Positions 20,099 to 30,689 of a stretch of DNA of 64,000 nucleotides are shown here, in pieces. The notes below the pieces were generated by a model that was not told where the DNA came from, did no database searches, and was given only the letters and a program-made list of their open reading frames with translations. A program made the translations under genes and the position numbers. Source of the stretch: Pomphorhynchus laevis (Eukaryota > Acanthocephala > Palaeacanthocephala > Echinorhynchida > Pomphorhynchidae); contig WNNJ02001936.1 in NCBI GenBank assembly GCA_012934845.2, positions 54,766 through 118,765 of the forward strand. The letters are read 5' to 3'. Numbering within the stretch: position 1 is the first letter of the stretch; each line of letters opens with the position of its first letter.

Positions 20099-22079
20099 AA
20101 ACGGGAATCAAAAGTTTATTTTACTAAATTGTATAATCGAATCTTTTCAAACAGCTAGCGAAATATAAAAATAAACTGTTCAAGCTCAAAACATATTGTA
20201 TTCAATTAAAATAATTTAATTTATAAATTCAAGTTTTGAGGAAACCTTATTTTTTTTCAACTTTTAAACATCACCAGAAAGACAGCAATCTGTTTTGATT
20301 TGCTTTAATGCACGATTGAAATTGCGCTTTTTTATTCTAAAAGCAGCTAGCGAAATATAAAACTAAACATGTGTTTTAATTTATCCTACTTCAAAATTTT
20401 AAAATTTATTGTTTGATAAAACATCATTTTTATTTAATTCAAAAACAAATTAAACGCTTAATATTATTGACCATGTTTTAACCATTAAATCTATAATTCA
20501 AATCACAATATAGTTATAATATGTTATAACGCAATGAAACATTTATTTTTTCGTTAAAAGACATTGCAAATTATTAATATATAAAATTATAATTGAATGA
20601 TATTAAATTTTGAATGAAATATTCAAAATTTTGAATTTTATGATATTAAATTTTAAATGAAAATTATAGTTGAGTGGCTTTATACTACAATCAAAATGTC
20701 TGCAGTTGTATAAAAACGACATACAGCGTTCTCAACAATACAGATATATCTGTGAACAGTTAACCTTTTATTTTAATTTGTTGCCTGATGTAATAAATTA
20801 AAATAGAAAGTAAAAGTTTAATGTAAATTGTATGCTCAGATGCCGTTGAAATTTGTGAATTCAATAGTCATCATTACAGACTGTACTTGATATTTGACTA
20901 AAGTTGAAACGTTGCTCAATGATTGTCTTTTAGTATAACGTTCTGATTTTAATCAGTACTAAATTTCATTCAATATATTAGAATAAAAATTTGAATATGC
21001 AATCAATATTTTAAACGGGTCAAAATAAAGATATAGCAGTACAATAAAGTACATACCTTCCTATGTGTCAGACCTTTACCTTGGGATAAATAAGTATTTT
21101 TAAAAAAACTTCATATGTTTCATTGGTTAGTTTTTAAAACATCGTTTTGAAATTCTGCAAATATAAGGTATCAAATATATACATGTTTTTTGGCTTTTTA
21201 TTGCTTAAATGATACGGTCATCACTGTAAAAAGTACTTACTTTAAAGTTGAGTATTAGCAAGGACAAACTAGTTAGCACAAAGTAAACTGTGTATTTTCA
21301 TGACATTTTGGCTTGAAATTTCAAGTAATCCATGTCGGTTTGCCGTTATCACATATCAGGATTGCAAACATCATGCAAAGACCTGGTATATTTAAATTAG
21401 AATTAAGCCTGGAACGGATATTCTTTTGTAAATGTTTTGTTTTCCGATTTTGTAATAGTGTTGTGTTAAGAACCTTTTTTCTGGCATTTATGTCGCCTCA
21501 CCGTGTATAAAAAGTATTATCAATGGATTTTAGTATTTTTAATGGTAGCGGGTTAATTGCTTTTTTCAGTCGCTATCTTGTGTCATTCTCTTTTTTGTGT
21601 GGGATTTTGGGAGATGAAATACTGGTTTCGTCAAGGTTATTTTTCATTCAAAAGAGTTCAACAACGCAAATGCATTGAGAACAACGAAATTGTTTGCAGT
21701 TTTGTCTTCTTTTTTTTGTATTGCGTTCTGATATGCTACTAATGTTTTATTTCTGGTCTAACAGCAGAACATAGCCGATTTGGTTTCTTTATTTTGCTTG
21801 AAAATACAAAATAGTTTGCTTGATACGTTTCATTTTGATGGTGTATTTGTTTAGAAAATTATATTTTGAAAGGAAATGTAAAATAAAAGCTACATTCAAT
21901 AGCAAATCACCGTGGCTTCCACTTAAATATATTTACCAATTTAAAATCAAGACTCTAAATAATATTTAGACTTAAAGTGTAAATTGTTATAATTTCAAAT
22001 ACGTTACAATTCTAATATTTTTATATAACAATATTAATTACAATTACTTTTAAATTAATAATTTTTCTAATTTCAATTT
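20099..22079. other. AT-rich DNA without recognised gene
   Basis: Nearly 2 kb with little similarity to the rest of the window. Short frames at 21313-21510 and 21557-21742 lack recognisable domains and look like chance. It could be unique host intergenic or intronic DNA. Confidence 0.45.
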
Positions 22080-22264
22080 TTAATGATAATTTGTAAACAT
22101 ATGTATTTGATTGTGTTTTATAAGGTGGCAAAGTACCAACAAAAACGGCATTTTTAAGCCTTGTAAATGTTTATCAAAAAGAGGGTGGCAAGCGATGTCA
22201 GGAAAGTTTAGGAGTGGAAGGATCGTGGAGGTTGGTGGATGTGATTTTGATTGACGGATGCAAG

Positions 22265-22597
22265 TTATTGAGAAACGAGACGGCAAGGACGGGACGGGGG
22301 TGTCGGGGAGTGAAATGACATGGAATGGGAAGTGTATATGGTGGCAGGGTCGGTGGGTGGAGAAAGGACATTAGGAACGACGGGGGTAGTTTGAGTTGAC
22401 GTGTTGGATGTTGATATGTGCTTATTGAAAAGGTTGCGGATTAGTATGTTGGCACAAAAACCACATACGAAGTCTTCTTTAGACTTATTCTTGTCGCAGG
22501 CGATTGTTGCCAAGACGCTGCAGTCGTATATCCAGCACTGTACTTGCAGTTGTCCATAGTTGGTGTCGGTCTTAGTTGTTTTCTTACGTCCTCCCAT
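22265..22597 (-). CDS. Small Cys-rich ORF, unit 1 (LINE ORF1-like N-terminus?)
   Basis: A 110-residue frame. The N-terminus is basic (MGGRKKTTK). Cysteines are arranged VQCW-x4-C, then IACDKNKSKEDFVCGFC, followed by a Ser/Thr/Pro-rich tail with TSNTSTQTTPV. The spacing and the DFVCGFC ending recall PHD-like zinc fingers at the start of some LINE ORF1 proteins, but the expected His/Cys ligands in the middle are not all present. Its tail diverges from units 2 and 3. Function unassigned. Confidence 0.4.
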   Translation of the reverse strand: MGGRKKTTKTDTNYGQLQVQCWIYDCSVLATIACDKNKSKEDFVCGFCANILIRNLFNKHISTSNTSTQTTPVVPNVLSPPTDPATIYTSHSMSFHSPTPPSRPCRLVSQ

Positions 22598-22619
22598 TAA
22601 CTCTAAAAATTCTGCAAGC

Positions 22620-22775
22620 GGATCAAGCGGAACTGGATTGATATGGAACTGGATTTGATCTGGAACTGGATTGATCTGGAACTGGATTGATCTGGAACTG
22701 GATTGATCTGGAACTGGATTGATCTGGAACTGGATTGATTTGGAACTGGATTGATCTGGAACTGGATTGATTGTA
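22620..22775. repeat. 16-bp minisatellite, block 1
   Basis: About nine units of GATCTGGAACTGGATT with few changes. The open frame 22603-22806, rich in Gln/Pro/Ser, is a by-product of the repeat. Confidence 0.9.
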
Positions 22776-22849
22776 TGTTATTTATTGTATGAATATTAGA
22801 TCTCAAACGTTTTAATTGTTATAAATCCTTATAACAATTATATTATAAC

Positions 22850-22985
22850 TTTATATAATCTTATAAGATAATGTTGTATAAAGATAATGTAATCTTATAA
22901 GATTATGTTGTATAAAGATCATGTAATCTTATAAGATCATGTTGTATAAGATCATGTTATATAAATCCTTATATAATATTATATC
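22850..22985. repeat. 34-bp AT-rich palindromic satellite block
   Basis: Repeats of AATCTTATAAGATCATG and TTGTATAAAGATCATGT, both containing the palindrome TCTTATAAGA. Similar blocks occur at 23160-23285, 24045-24170 and 24350-24510. Confidence 0.8.
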
Positions 22986-23387
22986 ATATGTTTATTGTGT
23001 TTTGTAAGGTGTCAAAGTACCACCAACCAAAACGGCATTTTTAAGCCTTGTAAATGTTTATCAAACTGTTTATAAAAATATAAAACTATTTATCAAAATT
23101 TTTAAATTAACTTGAATATAAATTGTTATAAATCCTTATAACAATTATATTATAATTTTATATAATCTTATAAGATCATGTTGTATAAAGATCATGTAAT
23201 CTTATAAGATCATGTTGTATAAAGATCATGTAATCTTATAAGATCATGTTGTATAAGATCATGTTATATAAATCCTTATATAATATTATATCATGTGGTT
23301 ATTGTGTTTTGTAAGGTGCAAAGTACCAACAAAAACGGCATTTTTAAGTCCTCTAAATGTTTATCAAAAAGAGGGTGGCAAGCGATG

Positions 23388-23786
23388 TCAGGAAAGTTTA
23401 GGAGTGGAAGGATCGTGGAGGTTGGTGGATGTGATTTTGATTGACGGATGCAAGTTATTGAGAAACTTGACGCCAAGGACGGGACGGGGTGTCGGGGAGT
23501 GAAATGACATGGAATGGGAAGTGTATATGGTGGCAGGGTCGGTGGGTGGAGAAAGGACATTAAGAACGACGGGGGTAGTTTGAGTTGACGTGTTGGATGT
23601 TGATATGTGCTTATTGAAAAGGTTGCGGATTAGTATGTTGGCACAAAAACCACATACGAAGTCTTCTTTAGACTTATTCTTGTCGCAGGCGATTGTTGCC
23701 AAGACGCTGCAGTCGTATATCCAGCACTGTACTTGCAGTTGTCCATAGTTGGTGTCGGTCTTAGTTGTTTTCTTACGTCCTCCCAT
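23388..23786 (-). CDS. Small Cys-rich ORF, unit 2
   Basis: A 132-residue frame identical to unit 3 except for Leu instead of Pro in the VVLNVLSPP segment. The tail continues as PRPVLGVKFLNNLHPSIKIT. Overlapping frames 23291-23560 (minus) and 23293-23502 (plus) are shadows. Identity between units points to recent duplication or gene conversion, not to constraint. Confidence 0.4.
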   Translation of the reverse strand: MGGRKKTTKTDTNYGQLQVQCWIYDCSVLATIACDKNKSKEDFVCGFCANILIRNLFNKHISTSNTSTQTTPVVLNVLSPPTDPATIYTSHSMSFHSPTPRPVLGVKFLNNLHPSIKITSTNLHDPSTPKLS

Positions 23787-23814
23787 TAACTCTAAAAATT
23801 CTGCAAGCGGATCA

Positions 23815-23965
23815 AGCGGAACTGGATTGATATGGAACTGGATTTGATCTAGAACTGAATTGATCTGGAACTGAATTGATCTGGAACTGGATTGATCTGG
23901 AACTGGATTGATCTGGAACTGGATTGATTTGGAACTGGATTGATCTGGAACTGGATTGATTGTAT
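23815..23965. repeat. 16-bp minisatellite, block 2
   Basis: About nine units of GATCTGGAACTGGATT, two of them with AACTGAATT. Confidence 0.9.
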
Positions 23966-24610
23966 GTTATTTATTGTATGAATATTAGATCTCAAACGTT
24001 TTAATTGTTATAAATCCTTATAACAATTATATTATAACTTTATATAATCTTATAAGATAATGTTGTATAAAGATAATGTAATCTTATAAGATTATGTTGT
24101 ATAAAGATCATGTAATCTTATAAGATCATGTTGTATAAGATCATGTTATATAAATCCTTATATAATATTATATCATATGTTTATTGTGTTTTGTAAGGTG
24201 TCAAAGTACCACCAACCAAAACGGCATTTTTAAGCCTTGTAAATGTTTATCAAACTGTTTATAAAAATATAAAACTATTTATCAAAATTTTTAAATTAAC
24301 TTGAATATAAATTGTTATAAATCCTTATAACAATTATATTATAATTTTATATAATCTTATAAGATCATGTTGTATAAAGATCATGTAATCTTATAAGATC
24401 ATGTTGTATAAAGATCATGTAATCTTATAAGATCATGTTGTATAAAGATCATGTAATCTTATAAGATCATGTTGTATAAGATCATGTTATATAAATCCTT
24501 ATATAATATTATATCATGTGGTTATTGTGTTTTGTAAGGTGCAAAGTACCAACAAAAACGGCATTTTTAAGTCCTCTAAATGTTTATCAAAAAGAGGGTG
24601 GCAAGCGATG

Positions 24611-25009
24611 TCAGGAAAGTTTAGGAGTGGAAGGATCGTGGAGGTTGGTGGATGTGATTTTGATTGACGGATGCAAGTTATTGAGAAACTTGACGCCAAG
24701 GACGGGACGGGGTGTCGGGGAGTGAAATGACATGGAATGGGAAGTGTATATGGTGGCAGGGTCGGTGGGTGGAGAAAGGACATTAGGAACGACGGGGGTA
24801 GTTTGAGTTGACGTGTTGGATGTTGATATGTGCTTATTGAAAAGGTTGCGGATTAGTATGTTGGCACAAAAACCACATACGAAGTCTTCTTTAGACTTAT
24901 TCTTGTCGCAGGCGATTGTTGCCAAGACGCTGCAGTCGTATATCCAGCACTGTACTTGCAGTTGTCCATAGTTGGTGTCGGTCTTAGTTGTTTTCTTACG
25001 TCCTCCCAT
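24611..25009 (-). CDS. Small Cys-rich ORF, unit 3
   Basis: Same 132-residue frame as unit 2 with one residue difference. Its start lies 26 bp from the 16-bp minisatellite, as in the other units. Confidence 0.4.
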   Translation of the reverse strand: MGGRKKTTKTDTNYGQLQVQCWIYDCSVLATIACDKNKSKEDFVCGFCANILIRNLFNKHISTSNTSTQTTPVVPNVLSPPTDPATIYTSHSMSFHSPTPRPVLGVKFLNNLHPSIKITSTNLHDPSTPKLS

Positions 25010-25034
25010 TAACTCTAAAAATTCTGCAAGCGGA

Positions 25035-25232
25035 TCAAGTGGAACTGGATTGATCTGGAACTGGATTGATCTGGAACTGGATTGATCTGGAACTGGATTG
25101 ATCTGGAACTGGATTGATCTGGAACTGGATTGATCTGGAACTGGATTGATCTGGAACTGGATTGATCTGGAACTGGATTGATCTGGAACTGGATTGATTT
25201 GGAACTGGATTGATCTGGAACTGGATTGATTG
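25035..25232. repeat. 16-bp minisatellite, block 3 (longest)
   Basis: About twelve units of GATCTGGAACTGGATT. The 76-codon frame here is repeat-derived. Confidence 0.9.
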
Positions 25233-25262
25233 TATGTTATTTATTGTATGAATATTAGATCT

Positions 25263-25800
25263 CAAACGTATTTAAGGTTTGAGAAGTTATCCCCATCCAA
25301 TCTTATTCTAAACTCTTAAAATTCGCAGATGGGGTCTTTGTCGGCGCCCCTGCGACAAAAAAGAAACTTAAGAGACTTAAAATCTCTGTACTCTTCTCCA
25401 TTTTGAAGCCTCTACCAATCCCTATCTTTACGAGTCGAGTACAATATCTGGTGTTCACCGTTACGGTGAACTGGTAGGCGAAGGCTGACCTGGATGGACT
25501 TAAATCTATCTTGAAGAGAGCTAGGTGGGCTCTGAAACGATCCCAAGTACGCCTTTGGGGAAACTTGTGATATTTCTGGATTAATCTTCTTCTCTAGAGT
25601 ACGTCCCCAGAGCAAAGACTAAAGTTTCTTAAGCTCATCATATCGAGATTACCGACCATAGTTATCCTCGACTAGACTCTTAGGGGGTGAGAGAACCGGA
25701 ATGGTTCAGTCGGAGGGTGACGCGCTTTTGAGGCCGTCGGCTGAGATCCCTATGTGAATTAGGTCGTGACAATGTTCAGAGAAGACGTAGACTTAAGCTT
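25263..25800 (+). pseudogene. LINE RT post-palm/3' fragment
   Basis: The plus strand encodes decayed GAPATKKKLKRLKISVL, ILKPLPIPIFTSRVQYL and KSILKRARWALKR. This aligns with the minus-strand LINE at 38.5-38.7 kb (APATKKKLNRLALSAL, FTSRVNYLRF) and at 28.7-28.9 kb (RILKKARWALNR). The 3' segment (GTCGGAGGGTGACGCG, GATCCCTATGTGAATTAGG) matches the LINE 3' end. It abuts the minisatellite of unit 3 at about 25262. Confidence 0.7.
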
Positions 25801-26400
25801 GTATGGTTAGGATAGTGTTCCTGAGGATTTATATTTTACTTAGTTGTTTTTTTTGACGGTTCTGTAATTTAAGAAAATATTTATTTAAACTATGCTTAAT
25901 TATATACTATAATTAAGTAAAAGATAAAAGCTTTTCATTTTATTTTTAGATAAAATGAAAAGCGGATGCAGATCTATATAATTACGATTTAAGAATATCT
26001 CTAAGTATAAGAGAGATATAGAAATTTATGATCTATGTATTCATAAAACTACGCTGCTCTATGATTATAAGAATTCTACCTTATTATAAAATCAATATCT
26101 TTTTAATTAAGTTAATTAAAGATGTTTTTTAACTACTAAAAATATTGCGTAAATTCTTCGAATGTATTCTCATCTATGGCAAAAAATGCGCTGTAACTTT
26201 CCCTTCGATGGCTAGAACCACATTCGAAATATTATGTAAATATCTTTTGTGATCAGCAGGAATATGAAAATTATTTTCCTTTATACATATTAAATTTTAT
26301 ATATCAACATTTTATTTATTTATTAAAATTCATGCCAAAGAAAAAGACTATTCAGGCAGAGTTCAAAAAAATGAGAAAACAAAAAGCAGATAATCAATCA
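25801..26400. other. AT-rich DNA without recognised gene
   Basis: Contains a short inverted repeat around 25925-25965 (AAGCTTTTCATTTTAT with ATAAAATGAAAAGC). No coding signal. Confidence 0.4.
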
Positions 26401-26800
26401 ACGGAGTGGTGAATATTGCAACTAAATAGGATAGTTCAGCAGAGGTGCTAAATGGCGACATTGTTCTCAAATCATTTTGCAGCCTTGTGATTTAAACGTG
26501 CCCAAGGTGGGGCAGCAAATTCCACATGTTAATTTCCCTACTGATCAGTCGAAATAGGTTCGGTAATCTGGCAAATCGAGATTTATATAAGACTTTGCTA
26601 TGTCCCCGCAGCCTACCTACCCGACTAGTGATTACATCGGAGGGATAACCCACCGCACATTCGACATTTGTCATAGACAAAGCATTTTAAAAGCTACGAA
26701 TCTCTCAAGTACCGATAACATTCCAATACGACTAAGACGTACATAATAATCATTACCACTGATGCAACACAGAGCCACATGTCATATTCCTTTATTTAGA
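26400..26800 (-). pseudogene. LINE ORF2 C-terminal fragment, family B
   Basis: The minus strand encodes VLYKSRFARLPNLFRLISRE and INMWNLLPHLGHV, matching the common LINE ending in which an Arg-rich stretch and WN-x-LP close the RT protein. Open frame 26492-26680 is the intact part. The family's 3' hairpin follows at 26905-26960 after an AT-rich interval. Confidence 0.55.
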
Positions 26801-26904
26801 GAATACTAACTAAACATTATATATTAAAATATTTAATAATATTATAATATAACGAATAATTTATATAAATTTATTGTTTAATTTATCTATTTATATAATA
26901 ATTT

Positions 26905-26960
26905 ATTTAACGTGGCAAATGCGTGCCAGCTGCACGCTTACAAGTCCCTAATAAAATATT
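26905..26960 (-). repeat. LINE family B 3'-end hairpin
   Basis: On the minus strand GCGTGC-AGCT-GGCACGC is followed by ATTTGCCACGTTAAATAA. GTGGCAAATGCGTGCC-type ends recur at 27115-27175, 42300-42355 and 42565-42610. Such a 3' hairpin is commonly what the LINE RT recognises; here that is inference. Confidence 0.65.
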
Positions 26961-27114
26961 TTTTTACTAATAAATAATTTTGGGAACTGAAACTTTCCAA
27001 ATTTAACTATCGAATACTTTTTTAATTTTAAAAGATTGTTCGATAATAAAAGATTTTTTAATCTTTTATTTTATTTAATCTTTTAATGTTTTTATTAGGT
27101 ATGCTTTATTTATT

Positions 27115-27175
27115 TAATGTGGCAAATGAGTTCCAGCTGCACTCCTACAAGTCCACTAATAAAAAACAGAAAAAT
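27115..27175 (-). repeat. LINE family B 3'-end hairpin, diverged
   Basis: AATGTGGCAAATGAGTTCCA, GCTGCACTCCTACAAGTCC. Same layout as 26905-26960 with stem substitutions. Confidence 0.55.
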
Positions 27176-27239
27176 CGAACAGATAAATTAGTTAAATGAA
27201 AAATATTTCTGAAAATTGAGGAAAAATACGTCTTATCGT

Positions 27240-28145
27240 AAAATCATATCTGGTCTGGATATGGTCACCGATTCGGATATGGAACCTATTAAAGAAGCTG
27301 GTAATTCCGTCGTCAAGTAACAATTCACATGGTCTACATCATCCGAGGAATGTAGAAGGATTGCCATCTCACGAGGCAATCCGAAAACAATGATATATAC
27401 TCTCATATATCAAAATTCCACACCAGGTTGCGATCGAGGGTGAACAGTCTAGTAAAGTTTCCAGTCAGATATTCTCACAACGAACAACTGACCAACTAAA
27501 TAATCACAAGACGTTATTGTCCGGCAAATCTAATGAATCTTCACGGGATCGATGTTTGATTATTACAAATGCTCCGGAGTTGTCGTCAGATTTGTCCCAA
27601 ACTCGAGTGGATCATGATGTTGAACAATTCCAAAAAATATTGAGAGTAATTATTTTCCCATAAGATCTCTATATTTCAGAAGTTAGCCCTATTGCGATAT
27701 TTAGGATAGGCCGTCATAACCATCTAGAAGAAAGTTCTCGTTTGATAAAAGTTGTGTTTTGTACCTCCTCAGTGGTTCGTGAGTTGTTAAAGCGCATATC
27801 TAAACTGCGACAATCTCCATTTCGGTTGTTGCCAGATATGTCTTTCGATGAGCGTTGTCTCTGGCGTGTTGTTCGAACTGAGAAAAATGCTCGGATATTA
27901 TCTGGAGAAAGAAACTGATCTGCATATTGTAAATTTTCGGGTAGTTCGGCGTCGTCTACGATTGAGATGCCCACTCTATGAAAAATATTTCTGACAATTA
28001 AAGGATGAGGTCCAATGCGCCCTATCGTAAAAACCACAAATGGCTCCAAGTTATATATTCGAAGGTTCGAAGCATTCTCAATAAGATGGATGAATTGACG
28101 GTCATAGCTACATCTCATCACCAAATATCATTGCCCTTAGTGAAT
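27240..28145 (+). pseudogene. LINE 5' part: ORF1 C-terminus and ORF2 endonuclease start
   Basis: The coding strand is plus. An ORF1-like segment at ~27675-27917 reads IAIFRIGRHNHLEESSRLIK, VVFCTSSVVRELLKRISKLR and PDMSFDERCLWRVVRTEK. The basic RIGR...IKVVF...LRxxPDMSxxER pattern is typical of LINE ORF1 RNA-binding domains. An ORF2 start follows at ~28040: YSKVRSILNKMDELTVIATS, then IIALSESW after one frame change, the N-terminal motif of APE-type LINE endonucleases. The copy ends near 28145. The 136-codon minus-strand frame 27714-28124 is a shadow of this coding. Confidence 0.7.
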
Positions 28146-28500
28146 CTTGGCCAAATTTATTTTATAAACATAAAATAAATTTAAACAACGATAAATCATC
28201 TTGATAAATCATCATGATAAATCAATTCCCTATTCTATGGTGGATTGATATGTTTGTGTGGTTATGGTTATATCCTTTTAATTGATTAAAGTTATTAAAC
28301 CTAAAAAATGTGAAAAATTTTACTTTGTAAAATCAAATTGTAATATTAAAATTTCAATCTTTATCTTATCGCAATATCGCGATAAAATAAAATATGTATT
28401 TTATGTAAATTCATGTTTATAATAAGAATTTTGTAAAGTTCAAATTTTAAAAAGTTCTAAAAAGAAAAACAGAAAAAGAAAACAGAAAACATTAATGACT
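28146..28500. other. AT-rich DNA without recognised gene
   Basis: Spacer between two LINE fragments of opposite orientation. Contains short GATAAATCATC repeats at 28190-28220. Confidence 0.4.
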
Positions 28501-29830
28501 CCGGACATTAATGGAGTCTTCATTGTGTCACGGCCTCAGGTAGACAGGGATCTAAGCCCTCCAGCCAATCCAAAACGCCACTCTCCGACTAAACCACACG
28601 GGGTATCTCACTCCTCCCCCCAAATAATCCAATCGAGGAGGACTATGCTCGGTAATTACTAGATGAGGGGCTTGAGAAACTTTAGTTTATGTTCTGGTGA
28701 CGTACTCTTGAAAATAAGACTAATCCCAAGATAGCCCAAGTACCCCAGCAGCGCACTTGGGTTTTCCCATTCAATGACATATGCTGAATCCGATTCAGGG
28801 CCCACCTAGCTTTCTTAAGGATACGCTTGAGTCTATTCAGGTCAGCTTTCGCTGACCAGTTCACCGTTATGGTAAACCCATGTTATTTTACTCGACTTGT
28901 GAAGGTAAGGTGGTTGAGACTGCAAAATGGAGAAAAGTGCAGATAGTGCTAACCACTTAAGTTTCTTTTTGGTGGCAGGGGCGTCATGAAAGATGACCAT
29001 CTGCGATTGAGAGTAGTTGAGAACAAGATTGGATATGGATAGCTGGTCTTTTACTCTAAAAAGAAACGGCTGATGTCAGAGGCTACATCTTTGCACCTGC
29101 GTCCAGAGAACATGCGGTGGCATCATCAGCGTATACCACTAGATGTTGATCACGTTTAATATTTTTGTAGAGTATAATGGAGACAGCAAGATATTAGATT
29201 GGAGAAAGTGGGGATCCTTGATGCACACCCGTAATAAAGTAAAATTGACGCGCACCATGGTCGTCTTCATATAATAATCGCTTGGTATACAACAATATTT
29301 CCACCCTGTTAACAATTCTCGCAGCCAAACCAAGGGACCTGAGAGAATAGATAACAATAGGAATGGAAATGCGGTCAAATGCAGAAGAAAAATCAAGAAA
29401 GATAGCCACAGCAAGCTGATGACTGTTATCTTGACCAAACTGATGCACTTCACATATTGCTGAATGGACCGAGCGATTTTTTACGTAGCCATGAAAACCT
29501 GGTAGGATTAAATTTCGCCTACTTAGATGGTCTAGGATTTTACGCGCAAGCGCTTTTCGTAAATAGAGATGAGGGAGTTTTGAATCGAAATAGTCCGCAG
29601 ATCTTTAGGACATGAAATCAATTTCTTTTTGGGTAAAAACACACGTCGGCTAATATTTATTCAAACAATATCGGGGACGGAAAGTCTAATAGCATTGTGA
29701 TGATGATCTACTTTCACTGACGGTTTGTCAAAAGCTGACAGACCGAGTGGAGAGTGGCGCGTGGGTTTTGAAGGTGCTCAAAAGTGGCCCCCAGGAGTTT
29801 AGGATATCTGTGACAGCTATATCCGTACTC
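28501..29830 (-). pseudogene. LINE ORF2, RT domain to 3' end, family A
   Basis: Minus strand, from high to low coordinate: linker EHLQNPRATLHS; RT fingers GFHGYVKNRSVHSAICEVHQ; motif A FLDFSSAFDRIS (~29400); GVHQGSPLSPI (motif B, ~29200); a decayed motif C region near 29100; and post-palm RILKKARWALNRIQHMS (28682-28864). The layout fits a Jockey/I-type LINE. Gln replaces the usual Pro in G-V-P-QGSP at motif B. Frames 29194-29448 and 28682-28864 are the open parts. Upstream endonuclease and ORF1 pieces of a similar family lie at 31.1-31.8 and 32.2-33.6 kb in the same orientation. Confidence 0.8.
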
Positions 29831-30097
29831 TTTAAGTCACATAAGGCGGGATTGGTTGGGGAGATTGAGTGGCTCCGTAATTATGTAATGATAATGACTC
29901 ATTTAAAATTTTATCAAGGCTTGTGATGTTAAATGAAGCGAAACACAATGCGAAAATACTAAGTGCTTTTTTGTGTGTACATTACAAACCGATCAATGCT
30001 TTATAGTAACAAATTCAAACAACATGCGGCATAATCCCCAGCTGAATTGCTCACGAATCTTGACACCATTGTGAGCTTTTGAGCTGTTACTTACACT
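29831..30097. other. Non-coding spacer
   Basis: No gene recognised. Moderately AT-rich. Confidence 0.4.
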
Positions 30098-30680
30098 GCT
30101 GTAAATCGCTCCACTATGGCGCCACACGCCTTCCTGGTCTATAGACCATCAATGTTTGTATTCGCTTTACCATTCAGGTCGACGACTTTCTCTTGTCAGA
30201 TATTGTATTTCTGGAGGTTCGCTCCTATTTATCTCCTCTGTAAATCCATCTGTATCCATCTGACTTTCGTGCGAGATGTTTGCTATATTGTCTTGTGATG
30301 TATTATTTTGACTGCATTGATCATCGTCTGAGTCCAGAATGGATATTGCGTGTATATCGGCAATATGACGGGGTATCCCGTCAACCTCAACGATGTTTTC
30401 TCTTAAAATATCAGTTATTATATCCGTGTTCCACCTTGTAGTACATCTAGTATCTCTCGGCTTAACGAATACTTGCTGTCCATATCGTAATTTACTATTC
30501 CAGTGTGACTTTACTATACTTATTCCGCGATTCGATTTCGGAAATCCATAGTCATATTTGTACATTTCGCTCATGGGCGAAGTAGCTTGGTTTGTGCCAC
30601 TTTAGGAGACGCGTTGTACTAAAATACCATTTCTCGCACATATCCTACTGTAAATCGCTCCACTATGGCGCCACAGCTAC
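30098..30680 (-). mobile_element. Ty3/gypsy 3' fragment (fossil)
   Basis: Open frame 30167-30574 on the minus strand is the C-terminal tail of a gypsy integrase: YGQQVFVKPRDTRCTTRWN, then IVEVDGIPRHIADIHAISI, an acidic segment and a basic end RESRRPEW. This order (basic DNA-binding patch, VEVDGxxRHxxD) is familiar from gypsy polyprotein ends. A 28-bp direct repeat beginning CTGTAAATCGCTCCACTATG lies on both sides (about 30101 and 30651) and may be LTR-end sequence. Only this short piece of the element remains; it is broken. Confidence 0.65.
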
Positions 30681-30689
30681 CATTCTAAA

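Larger units (their letters stand above)
22080..25262 (-). repeat. Three-unit ~1.2-kb tandem array with a Cys-rich ORF
   Basis: Each unit contains, on the minus strand, a small ORF starting MGGRKKTTKTDTNYG. A 16-bp minisatellite (GATCTGGAACTGGATT) lies before it, and blocks of a ~34-bp AT-rich satellite built on TCTTATAAGATCATG follow. ORF starts at 22597, 23786 and 25009 give periods of 1189 and 1223 bp. Units 2 and 3 are almost identical. A ~70-bp piece (GTTTTGTAAGGTG... CCTTGTAAATGTTTATCAAA) also occurs as short extra copies at 22998 and 24188, so each unit is itself composite. Confidence 0.85.

Noticed and set aside
22603-25265. Gln/Pro/Ser-rich repeat frames over the 16-bp minisatellite
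   Set aside because: Sixteen-base units read in frame give a sixteen-residue period; composition and variation follow the DNA repeat.
27714-28124. 136-codon minus-strand frame as a gene
   Set aside because: Plus-strand translation over the same bases gives LINE ORF1 and endonuclease motifs; the minus frame is its shadow.
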